Shown: positions 40,159-48,367 of the stretch, piece after piece
Position numbering within the stretch: the first letter of the stretch is position 1
How the letters are laid out: every line of letters starts with the position of its first letter
Source: Desulfovibrio sp. 86
Lineage (GTDB): Bacteria > Desulfobacterota > Desulfovibrionia > Desulfovibrionales > Desulfovibrionaceae
NCBI RefSeq assembly: GCF_902702915.1
Contig: NZ_LR738849.1
Span: 1,984,001-2,048,000, forward strand
Direction: 5' to 3'
Length of the DNA stretch: 64,000 bases
The notes under the pieces: model-generated
Database searches by the model: none
Told to the model about the DNA's origin: nothing
What the model saw: the letters and a program-made list of their open reading frames with translations, nothing else
Program-made: the position numbers and the translations under genes

Positions 40159-40830
40159 ATGGACAAGACAGTGTACACCGTTCTTCTTCTTCTCGTTTTC
40201 GTTCTGGCGGCGGCCCCTGTGCCGTCCTCTCGCGCTGCCGACGCCACTGTGCAGGCGCAAAACGCCCAGGCGGCGGACAAGCTGAAAAAGGAAACGCCAG
40301 CTGCGGGAAAAACCCGGAAAGCCCCCACGACCGCTTCTGCCAAGCAGATGTCGGTGAAAAAGCAGAAAAACTCCCTGCACGCCCGGGATTGGACATTCAG
40401 TGAGGGCAGCAGCCGTGATGCATGGCAGATCCAGGGTATGCCCACCAACAATCTGCAGGGACGTGCCGTTGGCAGCCCAGTGCCGAAAGATATTGCCCCC
40501 GGTCAGGTGGTGAACACCTCCAAGGGCATCGACAGCGCCCTGAGCCAGGCGGAAAAGAGCAAAAAAAAGGGCGCGCTTGCCCTGAGCGTGGACGACGAGA
40601 GTTCCCCCTGGCGTGAATCGGTCACCAGCGGCGTTACGCCTGACGAGAACCTGAGTATGGAAAGCCGCCACGTGGTGCGCGCCTATGCCGACACCGAAGT
40701 CAACGAGGACATGAACATCGGCCTTGGCCCGGAGCTCATACTCAGAAACGAGCACCGCGAACGCCCTTCCAACAACAAGCAGCCCGATTCCGTATTGGGC
40801 ATGGGCATGCAGTTCAAGCTGGATTTTTAA
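40159..40830 (+). CDS. Secreted protein of unknown function
   Basis: I do not recognise this 223-residue protein. It has a clear signal peptide (MDKTVYTVLLLLVFVLAAA, cleavage probably after SRA near 26). A lysine/alanine-rich stretch follows to about 75, and then a more structured region with WTFSEGSSRDAWQIQG near 78-93. The end, GMGMQFKLDF, alternates hydrophobic residues and closes with phenylalanine, as the last strand of outer-membrane beta-proteins often does, but the protein is too short to be sure of a barrel. It is probably periplasmic or outer-membrane associated. The ribosome site is weak. No operon partner is evident. Confidence 0.7.
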   Translation: MDKTVYTVLLLLVFVLAAAPVPSSRAADATVQAQNAQAADKLKKETPAAGKTRKAPTTASAKQMSVKKQKNSLHARDWTFSEGSSRDAWQIQGMPTNNLQGRAVGSPVPKDIAPGQVVNTSKGIDSALSQAEKSKKKGALALSVDDESSPWRESVTSGVTPDENLSMESRHVVRAYADTEVNEDMNIGLGPELILRNEHRERPSNNKQPDSVLGMGMQFKLDF

Positions 40831-41438
40831 CCCCTGCTTGAGGCTGCCGCGTCAAGAATAGGCTGCGTTGCTCCCGCCACGTGTCTCCACTCTCGTGCGC
40901 CCCGCCGTGCGCCATCACCCCCTGAACTCCCCCTGATACTCCCCCTGGTACTCCCGTAATCCCTTCGTGTGCTTCAGAGCAAAAATGCTCCACCCTGCGT
41001 CGGTATTCTGGCGCAATGCCGTCCAAACCCCAGCCGTAGCCAGCCCCGCATGCTGCCCCCCGCGCCAGCCTCCAAGACAACCCGCTGCAATGTCATATCT
41101 TTAATGCCTTGGCATTGTCCTTGCTTTTCCTCTGTCGTGGCGGCAGATCGGCCGTCGTGCGCAGTGCCCATGAACCAGTTCGGGTGATTGCGCGAGCGGG
41201 CTTTGGCAGCGAAGTCGCCAGCGCGGCTTCCTTGTTTTTCGCCAGAATGATGCTTTGAAACAAGGAGTGTTTCAAAAGCAAAATGCTCTAAAAAAACTGA
41301 CTGACCTTTGCTGGCCGCAAGCCGGTGGTCGGTACAGACAACATTGCTGTTTACTGACGCTGTTAAGCGACGATGCGGGCGTTCTGCACGTTGAGAATGC
41401 AAATTCTCAAAGGCGGTCGCCTCAGGAGGAATGAGTAT
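40831..41438 (+). repeat. Gene-free spacer with short repeats and palindromes
   Basis: Three 12-bp units of the type CTGATACTCCCC lie at 40922-40957. A partial inverted copy of the MITE-like element is at about 41230-41290, ending AAAATGCTCTA at 41280-41290 and matching 32577-32633 closely. A palindrome TTGAGAA-TGCAAA-TTCTCAA at 41391-41410 lies 28 bases before the next start; a close relative is at 57233-57252. Confidence 0.65.
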
Positions 41439-42653
41439 ATGGCGCTTTCAAATTTTCTTATACGTCCACCCACCGAGGCACAGCAGGGCCAGCAGGCCGG
41501 ACAGCGTCGTTCTGCGTCCGCTGCCGCCACGGGCGGGCCAAGTTTTGCCGCTGTCATGCAGGGACAGACACGTCAGGCAGAAGACAACGCGCAGTCGCAG
41601 CAGGCAGCGCAGAGCCAGAGCGTGCAAGCCTCGGTCGGTGCCGGCATGCCCGTCAACCTTGCAGGCGGCCCAGTAGGCGGCCAGACAGGCGGCCAAATGG
41701 GCGGACAGGCGTCGGGGCGAAACGGCATGGTGCTGGCCGGGCGTACTCCCAGCGACCTCATGCGCGCCCAGGTTTTCAACAAGGCCCAGACGGATATGCG
41801 CCAGACGCAGGCAATTGAGGGTCTTATGCAAAGTGTGGGCGGCGGCGGCTCCACCCTGGATCTGGCCCGCAGCATGGGCACGGCCCGCCACCTGCGGTCC
41901 ATGACAAGCGCCTTGGGCGACAAGATGAGCGGCTTCAACGTCTCTGATTTTGTGCATACCCGCCCGCAGGGGCAGGGCAAAGCGCGTCAGGCGCGGCATA
42001 AAACCAGTGCGGATGACCTTGAAATGGGCAAACTTTCCGCCCAGTTCGAGTCTGGCCGCGACGGCATTGCCGCCGTGGGCTACGACCGCAACGGCGGAAC
42101 TTCCTACGGCAAGTATCAGGTGTCTTCGCGCGCGGGCAGCCTTGGCGATTTTCTTGATTTTCTGGACAGTGAAGCGCCGGAGCTTTCCAAAAGGCTGCGT
42201 TCGGCCGGGCCCGGCAATACGGGCAGCCGCAAGGGAGCCATGCCCGATGTCTGGCGCGCCATTGCCAATGAGCAGCCGGAGCGCTTTGAGGAGCTTCAGG
42301 AGGCCTTTGTGCGCGAAAGCCACTACAAGCCCGCAGTGGAGGCCATAGCCCAGCGCACCTCGCTTGATGCGGACAAGCTCTCCACAGCCGTGCGCGAAGT
42401 CATCTGGAGCACGGCCGTGCAACATGGCCCCTCGGGAGCGGCCCGCATTTTCGCCAGGGCGGACGACATGAGCGGCAGCCCCAATGATCCCGGCTATGAG
42501 CGCAAGCTCATCAGCAACGTCTACAAGGTACGCGCCGGTCAGTTCGGCTCTTCAACCAGCGAAGTGCAGGCCGCCGTGCAAAACCGTTTCCGTCAGGAGC
42601 GCACTCTGGCGCTCAATCTTCTGGATGACGGGCACAGTTCCAATCTGGCCTGA
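41439..42653 (+). CDS. Lysozyme/chitosanase-like domain protein
   Basis: 404 residues from the ATG at 41439, which has GGAGG nine bases upstream; an ATG at 41431 is in another frame. The N-terminal half is low-complexity, rich in glutamine and glycine, with four 12-bp repeats at 41664-41711 encoding GGQT/GGQM-like units. The C-terminal half from about 195 contains FESGRDGIAAVGYDRNGGTSYGKYQVSS, reminiscent of the lysozyme/GH46-like domains with a catalytic glutamate in an ESG context found in phage and secreted proteins. It has no signal peptide, so export would need another route, such as the flagellar apparatus. Together with the FlgN-like gene 2.6 kb downstream, a FlgJ-like muramidase role is conceivable but only an inference. 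Confidence 0.6.
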   Translation: MALSNFLIRPPTEAQQGQQAGQRRSASAAATGGPSFAAVMQGQTRQAEDNAQSQQAAQSQSVQASVGAGMPVNLAGGPVGGQTGGQMGGQASGRNGMVLAGRTPSDLMRAQVFNKAQTDMRQTQAIEGLMQSVGGGGSTLDLARSMGTARHLRSMTSALGDKMSGFNVSDFVHTRPQGQGKARQARHKTSADDLEMGKLSAQFESGRDGIAAVGYDRNGGTSYGKYQVSSRAGSLGDFLDFLDSEAPELSKRLRSAGPGNTGSRKGAMPDVWRAIANEQPERFEELQEAFVRESHYKPAVEAIAQRTSLDADKLSTAVREVIWSTAVQHGPSGAARIFARADDMSGSPNDPGYERKLISNVYKVRAGQFGSSTSEVQAAVQNRFRQERTLALNLLDDGHSSNLA

Positions 42654-42670
42654 TCGCCCCCCTGAACTGT

Positions 42671-44542
42671 ATGAATACCACCGCGCTACACGCTTCAGAC
42701 ACGCCGTGCCCCCCCGTTTCGCCCTGCGGCGACGCGGGAGAGGGCACGGGCGTGATCATCATTAATCTGACACGCTTCGGCGATCTGCTGCAAAGTCAGG
42801 CCCTTGTCAATGATCTGCACAAAGCTGGCCTGCGCGTGGGTCTGGTCTGCCTTGAAAACTTCGTTTCGGCTGTGCCGCTTCTGCGCCACGTGGATATTGC
42901 CTGGCCCCTGCCCGGAGCAAGTCTGCTGGCTGACGTAAGCGGCAACTGGCGGGACGCGGCCTTGAATCTGCTGGCCTTTGTGCGCCGTATTCATCATGAG
43001 ATGCCCGGAGCGCGCGTCGTCAACCTCACCGCCACGCTGCCTGCCCGCCTGCTGGCCCGTATGCTGGCCTCGCAGCCTGACGGCATAGGGGGCTTCGGCA
43101 TGGATGCGGAGGGCTTCGGCTTCAGCGGCGGCATCTGGACGTCCTTTCTGGCCGGGACAGTACTGCGCCGCCTCAATACGCCTTTCAATCTTGTGGATAC
43201 CTTCCGCATGGTCGGAGCGCACGCCCTGTCCGCGCAGGAAAAGGAGCGTATGCATTGCGCCAGTGCCCACGAAAATTCTGGCGGCACGCAGGAGAGTTTG
43301 GGCGGCACTCGTGAAGATTTGGACGGTGTACAGAAGAATTCGGACGGTACGCAAGGGCTTGCGGCAGCTTCCGGCCTGCGGCCGCCCGCTGAAGAAAATA
43401 TGCGCTTTGCACGCGCCTTGCTTGACGAAGAGGCTGCCAGTCAGGGGATTTCCAGTCAGTGCAAGGGTTTTGTCGCCATGCAGCTTGGGGCTAGTGAGGC
43501 GCGGCGGCAATGGCCTGCGGCGCATTTTGCCGCCGTGGGCGACCGCCTGTGGCGCGAGGCCGGTCTTTGCCCCGTACTGCTCGGCAGTCCGGCGGAAGCG
43601 CCGCTGGCTGCCGCGTATGCGCAGGCGGCGCAGGGGCCGCATTTAAGCGCGGTGGGGCGCACCAATATTCCGCAACTGGCGGCGCTGCTCTGTCAGTGCC
43701 GCCTGTTGATCACCAACGATACCGGTACCATGCACCTTGCGGCAGGCTTGGGCATCCCCTGCCTGGCGATTTTTCTGGCCACAGCGCAACCGTGGGACAC
43801 AGGCCCCTACCTGCCCGGTTGCTGTTGCCTTGAACCGGCCATGGCCTGCCACCCCTGCCCCTATGGCCGCGCCTGCCCCTATGGGCATGCCTGCCTTGAG
43901 CGCATTGGGGCCCAGAGCGTCGGCGATCTTGTTCTTGGCTGGCTTGCGTCGGGAAGCTGGGACGCTGCCTTGCATAAGGCCAGTGGCATCACCGGTGAAG
44001 CCCGTGTATGGCTGACAGAAAAAGACAGTCAGGGTTTTGCCGTCGTGCGCTGCCTTTCGGGTCATGAGGGCGAAGACCGCAGCCTGTGGCTCAACAGCCA
44101 GCGTGTTTTCTGGCGTCAGATCCTTGACTCCCTGGCTGAAGACACGGCAGACCTCGACGCGGCCCATATGGAAGAAACGGACAGCGCGCCTGCGGGGGCA
44201 TTGCCCCATGGCCCGGCGTACCCCCTGACAGAGCACCAGCCAACTATTCCATTCAGCCCTGCCTTTGCCGCGAGCGTGCGGGACTGCCTGACGCAGACAA
44301 TACAATTATTAGGCCTGCTTGAAGAGCAGGGCGGCCTGGTGGGCAAAAGCGCCATGGCGGGGCAACTGTTTTTGCGCAACTGCGAACGGCTGCAGAGCCT
44401 GCTGGACGCAAGCGCGTCTTTTTCCGCACTGGGCGGCTTCTGGCGCGAAATGCGGCAGCAGCGCGGCGGCGACATGAAGGATCTTGTCCAACTGATCCGG
44501 CAGATGAAAAATTGTGTAACAGATTTGAATAAAATAATATAA
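42671..44542 (+). CDS. Glycosyltransferase family 9 (heptosyltransferase-like) with a C-terminal extension
   Basis: The GT9 core (about 30-440) shows the N-terminal IIINLTRFGDLLQSQALV, ADP-heptose-type nucleotide-binding blocks and ITNDTGTMHLAAGLGIP near 351-367. It is 623 residues, much longer than a usual heptosyltransferase of about 350. Four 21-bp repeats (43271-43354) insert ENSGGTQ-like heptads near 201-228. A cysteine-rich segment (CCCLEP, then CHPCPYGRACPYGHAC) lies near 390-415, and the roughly 180-residue C-terminal region is helical and unassigned. The family acts in lipopolysaccharide core or flagellar glycan synthesis. It is 17 bp after the lysozyme-like gene and precedes two small helical genes. 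Confidence 0.8.
   Translation: MNTTALHASDTPCPPVSPCGDAGEGTGVIIINLTRFGDLLQSQALVNDLHKAGLRVGLVCLENFVSAVPLLRHVDIAWPLPGASLLADVSGNWRDAALNLLAFVRRIHHEMPGARVVNLTATLPARLLARMLASQPDGIGGFGMDAEGFGFSGGIWTSFLAGTVLRRLNTPFNLVDTFRMVGAHALSAQEKERMHCASAHENSGGTQESLGGTREDLDGVQKNSDGTQGLAAASGLRPPAEENMRFARALLDEEAASQGISSQCKGFVAMQLGASEARRQWPAAHFAAVGDRLWREAGLCPVLLGSPAEAPLAAAYAQAAQGPHLSAVGRTNIPQLAALLCQCRLLITNDTGTMHLAAGLGIPCLAIFLATAQPWDTGPYLPGCCCLEPAMACHPCPYGRACPYGHACLERIGAQSVGDLVLGWLASGSWDAALHKASGITGEARVWLTEKDSQGFAVVRCLSGHEGEDRSLWLNSQRVFWRQILDSLAEDTADLDAAHMEETDSAPAGALPHGPAYPLTEHQPTIPFSPAFAASVRDCLTQTIQLLGLLEEQGGLVGKSAMAGQLFLRNCERLQSLLDASASFSALGGFWREMRQQRGGDMKDLVQLIRQMKNCVTDLNKII
43271..43354 (+). repeat. In-frame 21-bp tandem repeat, four units, in the GT9 gene
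   Basis: Units at 43271, 43292, 43313 and 43334 encode ENSGGTQ, ESLGGTR, EDLDGVQ and KNSDGTQ. Confidence 0.9.
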
Positions 44543-44625
44543 TTAAAGTGGCATATGGTTTGCATTTAATTTGCAACTGCCTATGGACGGCAAATTATGC
44601 CCTGCGGGGTGTGGGAGGAACAACC

Positions 44626-45231
44626 ATGATTATCGTTGATGGCAATAAAAGCTCCAAATCCATATCTACTTTTGAAAACCTCGAACAGGTGCTGACCGAC
44701 ATCATGCAGGACGACTGCCTGGAAGGTCGCGTCATTACCGATGTGCTTGTAAACCAGGAAGCCTTTTCGGAGATCTATCCGCATCAGGCTGAAGATATCA
44801 CCTGCGATTCCATTTCTTCCGTAGAGGTGCGTTCGGTGCCCAGCAGCGAGCTGGCTGTGGATATCGCGGGTGAAATGGAAAAGGTCAGCAAGATGATGGG
44901 CCACGGCGCGCGTCATGTTTCGCGCCTGTTCCGCGAAGCGTCTGATACGGACGCCCTGGAACTTTTTCAGGATCTGCTGGACGTCACCCGTGATTTCATG
45001 AATATGCTCGGCGATCTGCGTCAGCGCTATGCCAACGACGACAGCCTGGGCTTTGCCGAAAAGACGGAAAAACTTTCCAGCCTGCTTTCTGAAATGGGCG
45101 ATGCTCTTGAAAATGAAGACTGGATTCTGCTGGCTGACCTTCTGGAATATGAATTTTTGCCCGTCTGCAACGAATGGGGCCAGGTCAGCGAACATCTGCG
45201 TGATCAGATTGTCAGGCGTGTCGCCCAATAG
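44626..45231 (+). CDS. Acidic, mostly helical protein of unknown function
   Basis: 201 residues from the ATG at 44626, preceded by GGGAGGA. The N-terminal 70 residues look like an alpha/beta region (MIIVDGNKSSKS, then SISTFENLEQVLTDIMQDD). The rest is strongly helical, with heptad-like leucines (LFREASDTDALELFQDLLDVTRDFMN, broken by short turns). No signal peptide or membrane segment is visible. It lies 17 bp before a FlgN-like chaperone gene. I infer a flagellar or export-related partner, but no family is recognised. Confidence 0.7.
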   Translation: MIIVDGNKSSKSISTFENLEQVLTDIMQDDCLEGRVITDVLVNQEAFSEIYPHQAEDITCDSISSVEVRSVPSSELAVDIAGEMEKVSKMMGHGARHVSRLFREASDTDALELFQDLLDVTRDFMNMLGDLRQRYANDDSLGFAEKTEKLSSLLSEMGDALENEDWILLADLLEYEFLPVCNEWGQVSEHLRDQIVRRVAQ

Positions 45232-45248
45232 GGTGGCAAGGAGCGTTT

Positions 45249-45572
45249 ATGGCTCAAGGAATTTGCTTGCTGGATCAGGCCCTTGACCTGGCCATGCAGG
45301 AGATGGCCGCACTTGAGGACGGGGCCTATGACAAGGCCGTGGCTCTGGCTGAAAAACGCAACGAGATCACCAGTATGGCCTGGCGCATGCTGGATGGAGA
45401 CAACGTTGAAGAGTGCCGGGGGCATCTGCTTGAACTCAACCGTGTGCAGGAACATCTGACCAGCCTCGCCACTCAAGCCCGTGATGCCCTGCGCCAGGAA
45501 CTGCAACGCTCACGTCTTGAGCGGCAGCGCATGCACGGCTACCATCAGGCCATAGGGCAGGCCCTGCAATAA
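45249..45572 (+). CDS. Small helical protein, FlgN/FliT-like chaperone candidate
   Basis: 107 residues with an AAGGAG five bases before the ATG. It is entirely helical, with the pattern LDQALDLAMQEM, ALAEKRNEITSMAW and LNRVQEHLTSLATQARDALRQEL, which resembles FlgN-type flagellar export chaperones for hook-filament junction proteins. It is shorter than typical FlgN (about 140). It follows the unknown acidic protein on the same strand and ends the group; no other flagellar gene is in the window. Confidence 0.5.
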   Translation: MAQGICLLDQALDLAMQEMAALEDGAYDKAVALAEKRNEITSMAWRMLDGDNVEECRGHLLELNRVQEHLTSLATQARDALRQELQRSRLERQRMHGYHQAIGQALQ

Positions 45573-45795
45573 GGTGCACATATGCGCGGCGTATATCAAC
45601 AGGGCACGTATCGGCAAAGTCGATGCGTGCCCTGTGCTGCATTATGGCTTTAGCCCGTTGAGCGCGCCTGTAACTTGCCAGGCCTGTTGCGGTTCCATCT
45701 GTATGCGTTGAAAAAGCGTCAGCGATCGGCCCGATGTCCGGCCAGGGCGGCACCCGTGACGCGGCAAAGGCCTCTTGGGGACGCGCTTCTTCTGT

Positions 45796-45817
45796 AAAGC
45801 CCGCCTTACCGGGCTTT
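45796..45817 (-). terminator. Hairpin at the end of the phn cluster
   Basis: Stem AAAGCCCG/CGGGCTTT with a 6-base loop, 15 bases after the last phn-cluster stop on the minus strand. The T-run is poor. The rest of 45573-45831 holds an imperfect AGGGCACG/CGTGCCCT pair near 45601-45632 and no gene. Confidence 0.55.
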
Positions 45818-45831
45818 CCGCGTGAGACCTT

Positions 45832-46509
45832 TCACTCGTATGGGGCCAGCCCTTCGGCCACAAGCAAAAACTGTTCGGCCGGGAGCTGAAAAAGCTTCCA
45901 GTTACTCCGCAGGGTTTCTTCCGGCCAGTTCCACCATGCCTGGCGTTCCAGCCTCTCGGCCACGCCAGGGTCGGCAAACCGTGGCCGCAGCACCGCGCCG
46001 GGGTTGCCCACCACAATATGCCAGGCGGGAACATCCTTGGTCACGATGCTGCCCGCGCCGACAATGGCCCCGTTGCCCACGCTTACCCCCGGCAGCAGCA
46101 CTGCCCCGTGACCTATCCACACGTCATGGCCGATGCGCACGGTGTACTGCCTGCGCCAGGCAAAAATATCTTCATCAACGTCCGGCCCGTCCGCAGCGGC
46201 AAGGCCGTATCTGCCGGGGCGGTAGGTAAAGTGGTGCAGAGTGGGCCGCCACCAGGGATGATTGCTGGGGTTAATGCGCACGTGCGAGGCGATGGACACG
46301 AATTTGCCCACATTGGCGTACATGAGGTCGGCGTCGTTGCACACATAGGAATAGTCGCCCAGGGTCACGCCGTGCATCAGGCAGCGCGGCCCCACGTCCG
46401 TCCAGCGCCCCAGAGTCGTCTCGGTAAGGACGGCGTCCTGCGCCACCCGTGGCGCGGCGGCGGAATCCGTCACGGCCGCAGGAGAAGAGAAACGGTCGTT
46501 CATGCTCAT
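45832..46509 (-). CDS. Hexapeptide-repeat acetyltransferase of phosphonate clusters
   Basis: Left-handed beta-helix (LbH) acyltransferase, 225 residues. Hexapeptide pattern runs from about 30 to 190, ending in the typical GNGAIVGAGSIVTKDVPAWH and VVGNPG segments. The phosphonate-associated branch of this family (chloramphenicol/streptogramin acetyltransferase-like) often sits with phn genes; a PhnO-like detoxifying acetylation is conceivable but not shown. The start codon overlaps the stop of the DUF1045 gene by 4 bases (ATGA), so it is the last gene of that unit. Confidence 0.8.
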   Translation of the reverse strand: MSMNDRFSSPAAVTDSAAAPRVAQDAVLTETTLGRWTDVGPRCLMHGVTLGDYSYVCNDADLMYANVGKFVSIASHVRINPSNHPWWRPTLHHFTYRPGRYGLAAADGPDVDEDIFAWRRQYTVRIGHDVWIGHGAVLLPGVSVGNGAIVGAGSIVTKDVPAWHIVVGNPGAVLRPRFADPGVAERLERQAWWNWPEETLRSNWKLFQLPAEQFLLVAEGLAPYE

Positions 46510-47297
46510 TGCTCACTGTCCACGCTGGTCAGGGGAAAGGATTCCAGAACCCTGAACCGCCCGGTACAGGGTTTTCCCGGTTCATGACTCTCGTCCACAG
46601 GCTGGCGGCACAGACTCAGGCTCGCCACGTTCTGTGGCTGGGCTATGGAGTCGGCAAGGTAGGCGGCCAGCACTTCGCAAAGGGCGGGCGAGGCCGTTGC
46701 CGGCCCGGTGAGACTGATATGAAAGTCATATTCTTCAAATACATACGGGTATCCCCAGGCACGCAGAAGGCCCAGTTGCCGGGCGGTCAGCCCTTTGGCC
46801 CGACGCAGTATTTCAGCTTCGGGCGCTGGCCTGCGCAGTGGCGCGAACACGCGTGTGGCTTCACTTGCCATGTGACGCAAGGCAGCCTGGGCTCTGCGGC
46901 CGGCCACATTCGGCGCGTCCGGCGCGCCCGCCACATCCGGCGCATCCGGCATAAGCGCCAGAAAACCTCTGTGCTCCACCACCCGCAATGGGGTGCGCAC
47001 CGCCGCCATGCGTTTGCAGAAAAGGCGCAGGGTGTCGGCCAGTGCGCCCTCGCTGCTGTGCAGCGGAAAAAAGGGAGCCACGACCGTGGCGTGCAGGCCA
47101 TAGCGCGTGGGTTCCGCCACAAGGGACTCCCACGAAAGGTCGTGGGGCTGGTCGTGCGGCAGATCACGCGGCAGGGGCAGGCAGGGGGTGGGCACGTTCT
47201 GCCCGGTGCGCGCGTCGTAGCCCAGCAGGGCGGAACCGGCGGAGTAAAGGGGGCTGTGTTCCTCTGGGACGTAATAAACAGCGTAACGGTATTGCAT
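46506..47297 (-). CDS. DUF1045/2H-phosphoesterase-like protein of phosphonate operons
   Basis: 263 residues of the family known as 'putative phosphonate metabolism protein'. Two motifs define the 2H phosphoesterase fold: H69-A-T71 in GLHATVVAP and H193-I-S195 in DFHISLTG, 124 residues apart. In the C-P lyase pathway PhnP opens 5-phosphoribosyl 1,2-cyclic phosphate. No phnP is in this cluster, and a 2H enzyme could do that reaction; this is an inference. A 27-bp duplication (46900-46953) encodes APDVAG/APNVAG. The ATG at 47297 lies one base after the phnE stop; a TTG at 47306 is an alternative start. Confidence 0.8.
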   Translation of the reverse strand: MQYRYAVYYVPEEHSPLYSAGSALLGYDARTGQNVPTPCLPLPRDLPHDQPHDLSWESLVAEPTRYGLHATVVAPFFPLHSSEGALADTLRLFCKRMAAVRTPLRVVEHRGFLALMPDAPDVAGAPDAPNVAGRRAQAALRHMASEATRVFAPLRRPAPEAEILRRAKGLTARQLGLLRAWGYPYVFEEYDFHISLTGPATASPALCEVLAAYLADSIAQPQNVASLSLCRQPVDESHEPGKPCTGRFRVLESFPLTSVDSEQ

Positions 47298-47298
47298 A

Positions 47299-48081
47299 TT
47301 ACACAAAGCGCTTGCGGATGAATTGGGAAATCATGTCAAAAAGTATCACTACCGCAATAATGACAAGCATGACGGCCGACGTCTGGGGAAAGTAGAACCC
47401 GCGGATCATCTCCCACAGCACCACGCCAATGCCGCCAGCGCCCACCATGCCCACCACCGTGGCCGAACGTATGTTGGATTCCAGCCGGTAGAGCGAGAAG
47501 GATATCCACAGGGGCAGCACCTGGGGGATGACGCCGTACAGGATTTCCTCAATGGCCAGCGCCCCGGTGGCGCGCATGCCCTCCACAGGTTGGGGGTCAA
47601 TGGCTTCTACGGCTTCGGAAAAAAGTTTGGCAAGAATGCCCGTGGTGTGCACAAAAAGCGCCATCACGCCCGCAAAGGGGCCAAGACCCACGGCAACCAC
47701 AAAAAGCATGGCAAAGACCATCTCGTTAATGGCGCGGCAGGCGTCCATAATGCGCCGCACGGGTTGATAAACCCACCAGGGCACGAGATTGTCCGAGCTG
47801 AGGATGCCAAAGGGCACGGCAAAGATCACCGCCAGGGCCGTTCCCCAAAGAGCCACCTGGATGGTGACCACCATTTCCTTGAGATAAAGTCGCCAGTCGG
47901 AAAAATCGGGGGGGAAAAACTCGCTCGCGAACGAGCCCATGTTTCGGGCGTCGCTGAACAGGGCCGAGGGATTCATTTCTGCCCCACCCCACGACCAGGC
48001 CAGCAGGGCAAGGCAAATGCCCCAGCCCAGTAGTGAAAACCAGGATCGGTTGACCGACAGGTGTTGTTCGGATGCCGTCAT
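47299..48081 (-). CDS. phnE: Phosphonate ABC transporter permease
   Basis: Inner-membrane permease of the phosphonate importer, 260 residues with about six hydrophobic segments. The conserved ATPase-docking loop is [22 protein letters not shown] near 161-182. Length and blocks match PhnE. An AAGGA precedes the ATG at 48081. It is separated from phnD by 286 bp that contain a repeat element, unlike the tightly packed genes upstream, so it may depend on readthrough or its own promoter. Confidence 0.95.
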   Translation of the reverse strand: MTASEQHLSVNRSWFSLLGWGICLALLAWSWGGAEMNPSALFSDARNMGSFASEFFPPDFSDWRLYLKEMVVTIQVALWGTALAVIFAVPFGILSSDNLVPWWVYQPVRRIMDACRAINEMVFAMLFVVAVGLGPFAGVMALFVHTTGILAKLFSEAVEAIDPQPVEGMRATGALAIEEILYGVIPQVLPLWISFSLYRLESNIRSATVVGMVGAGGIGVVLWEMIRGFYFPQTSAVMLVIIAVVILFDMISQFIRKRFV

Positions 48082-48367
48082 GAAATATCCTTTTAGAGCA
48101 TTTAGCACTTGAAATGCCCGCTTACGGCAGGCAAAGCCTGCCTCCCCGCATTTCGCAACAAGGATTTTCCTGGAAATCCCTGCTGTGCAGTTAATTCATT
48201 TCATTCGTAAACTGCTCCGGCTGAAAGGCGCGGAACCCGGCCGCAACATGAGGGTGCCCGCTGCGGCCGGGGCGCGTTGCCGTGGGGTGCTGCCGCGCTG
48301 CACTTTCATGCAGCGTTAGAGCATGTACATTTTTTCAAAGGGAGAATGCCCTGGCGCAGGCCGGGCG
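48082..48367 (-). repeat. Repeat element inside the phn operon
   Basis: The phnD-phnE gap is filled by a MITE-like copy from TAGAGCATTT at 48094 to GAGAATGCCCT at 48352. Its left part (48099-48218) is the second 120-bp repeat (first at 4721-4840), and its right part (48298-48352) resembles the right end of the element at 32685-32726. No terminator T-run is seen. Confidence 0.75.
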
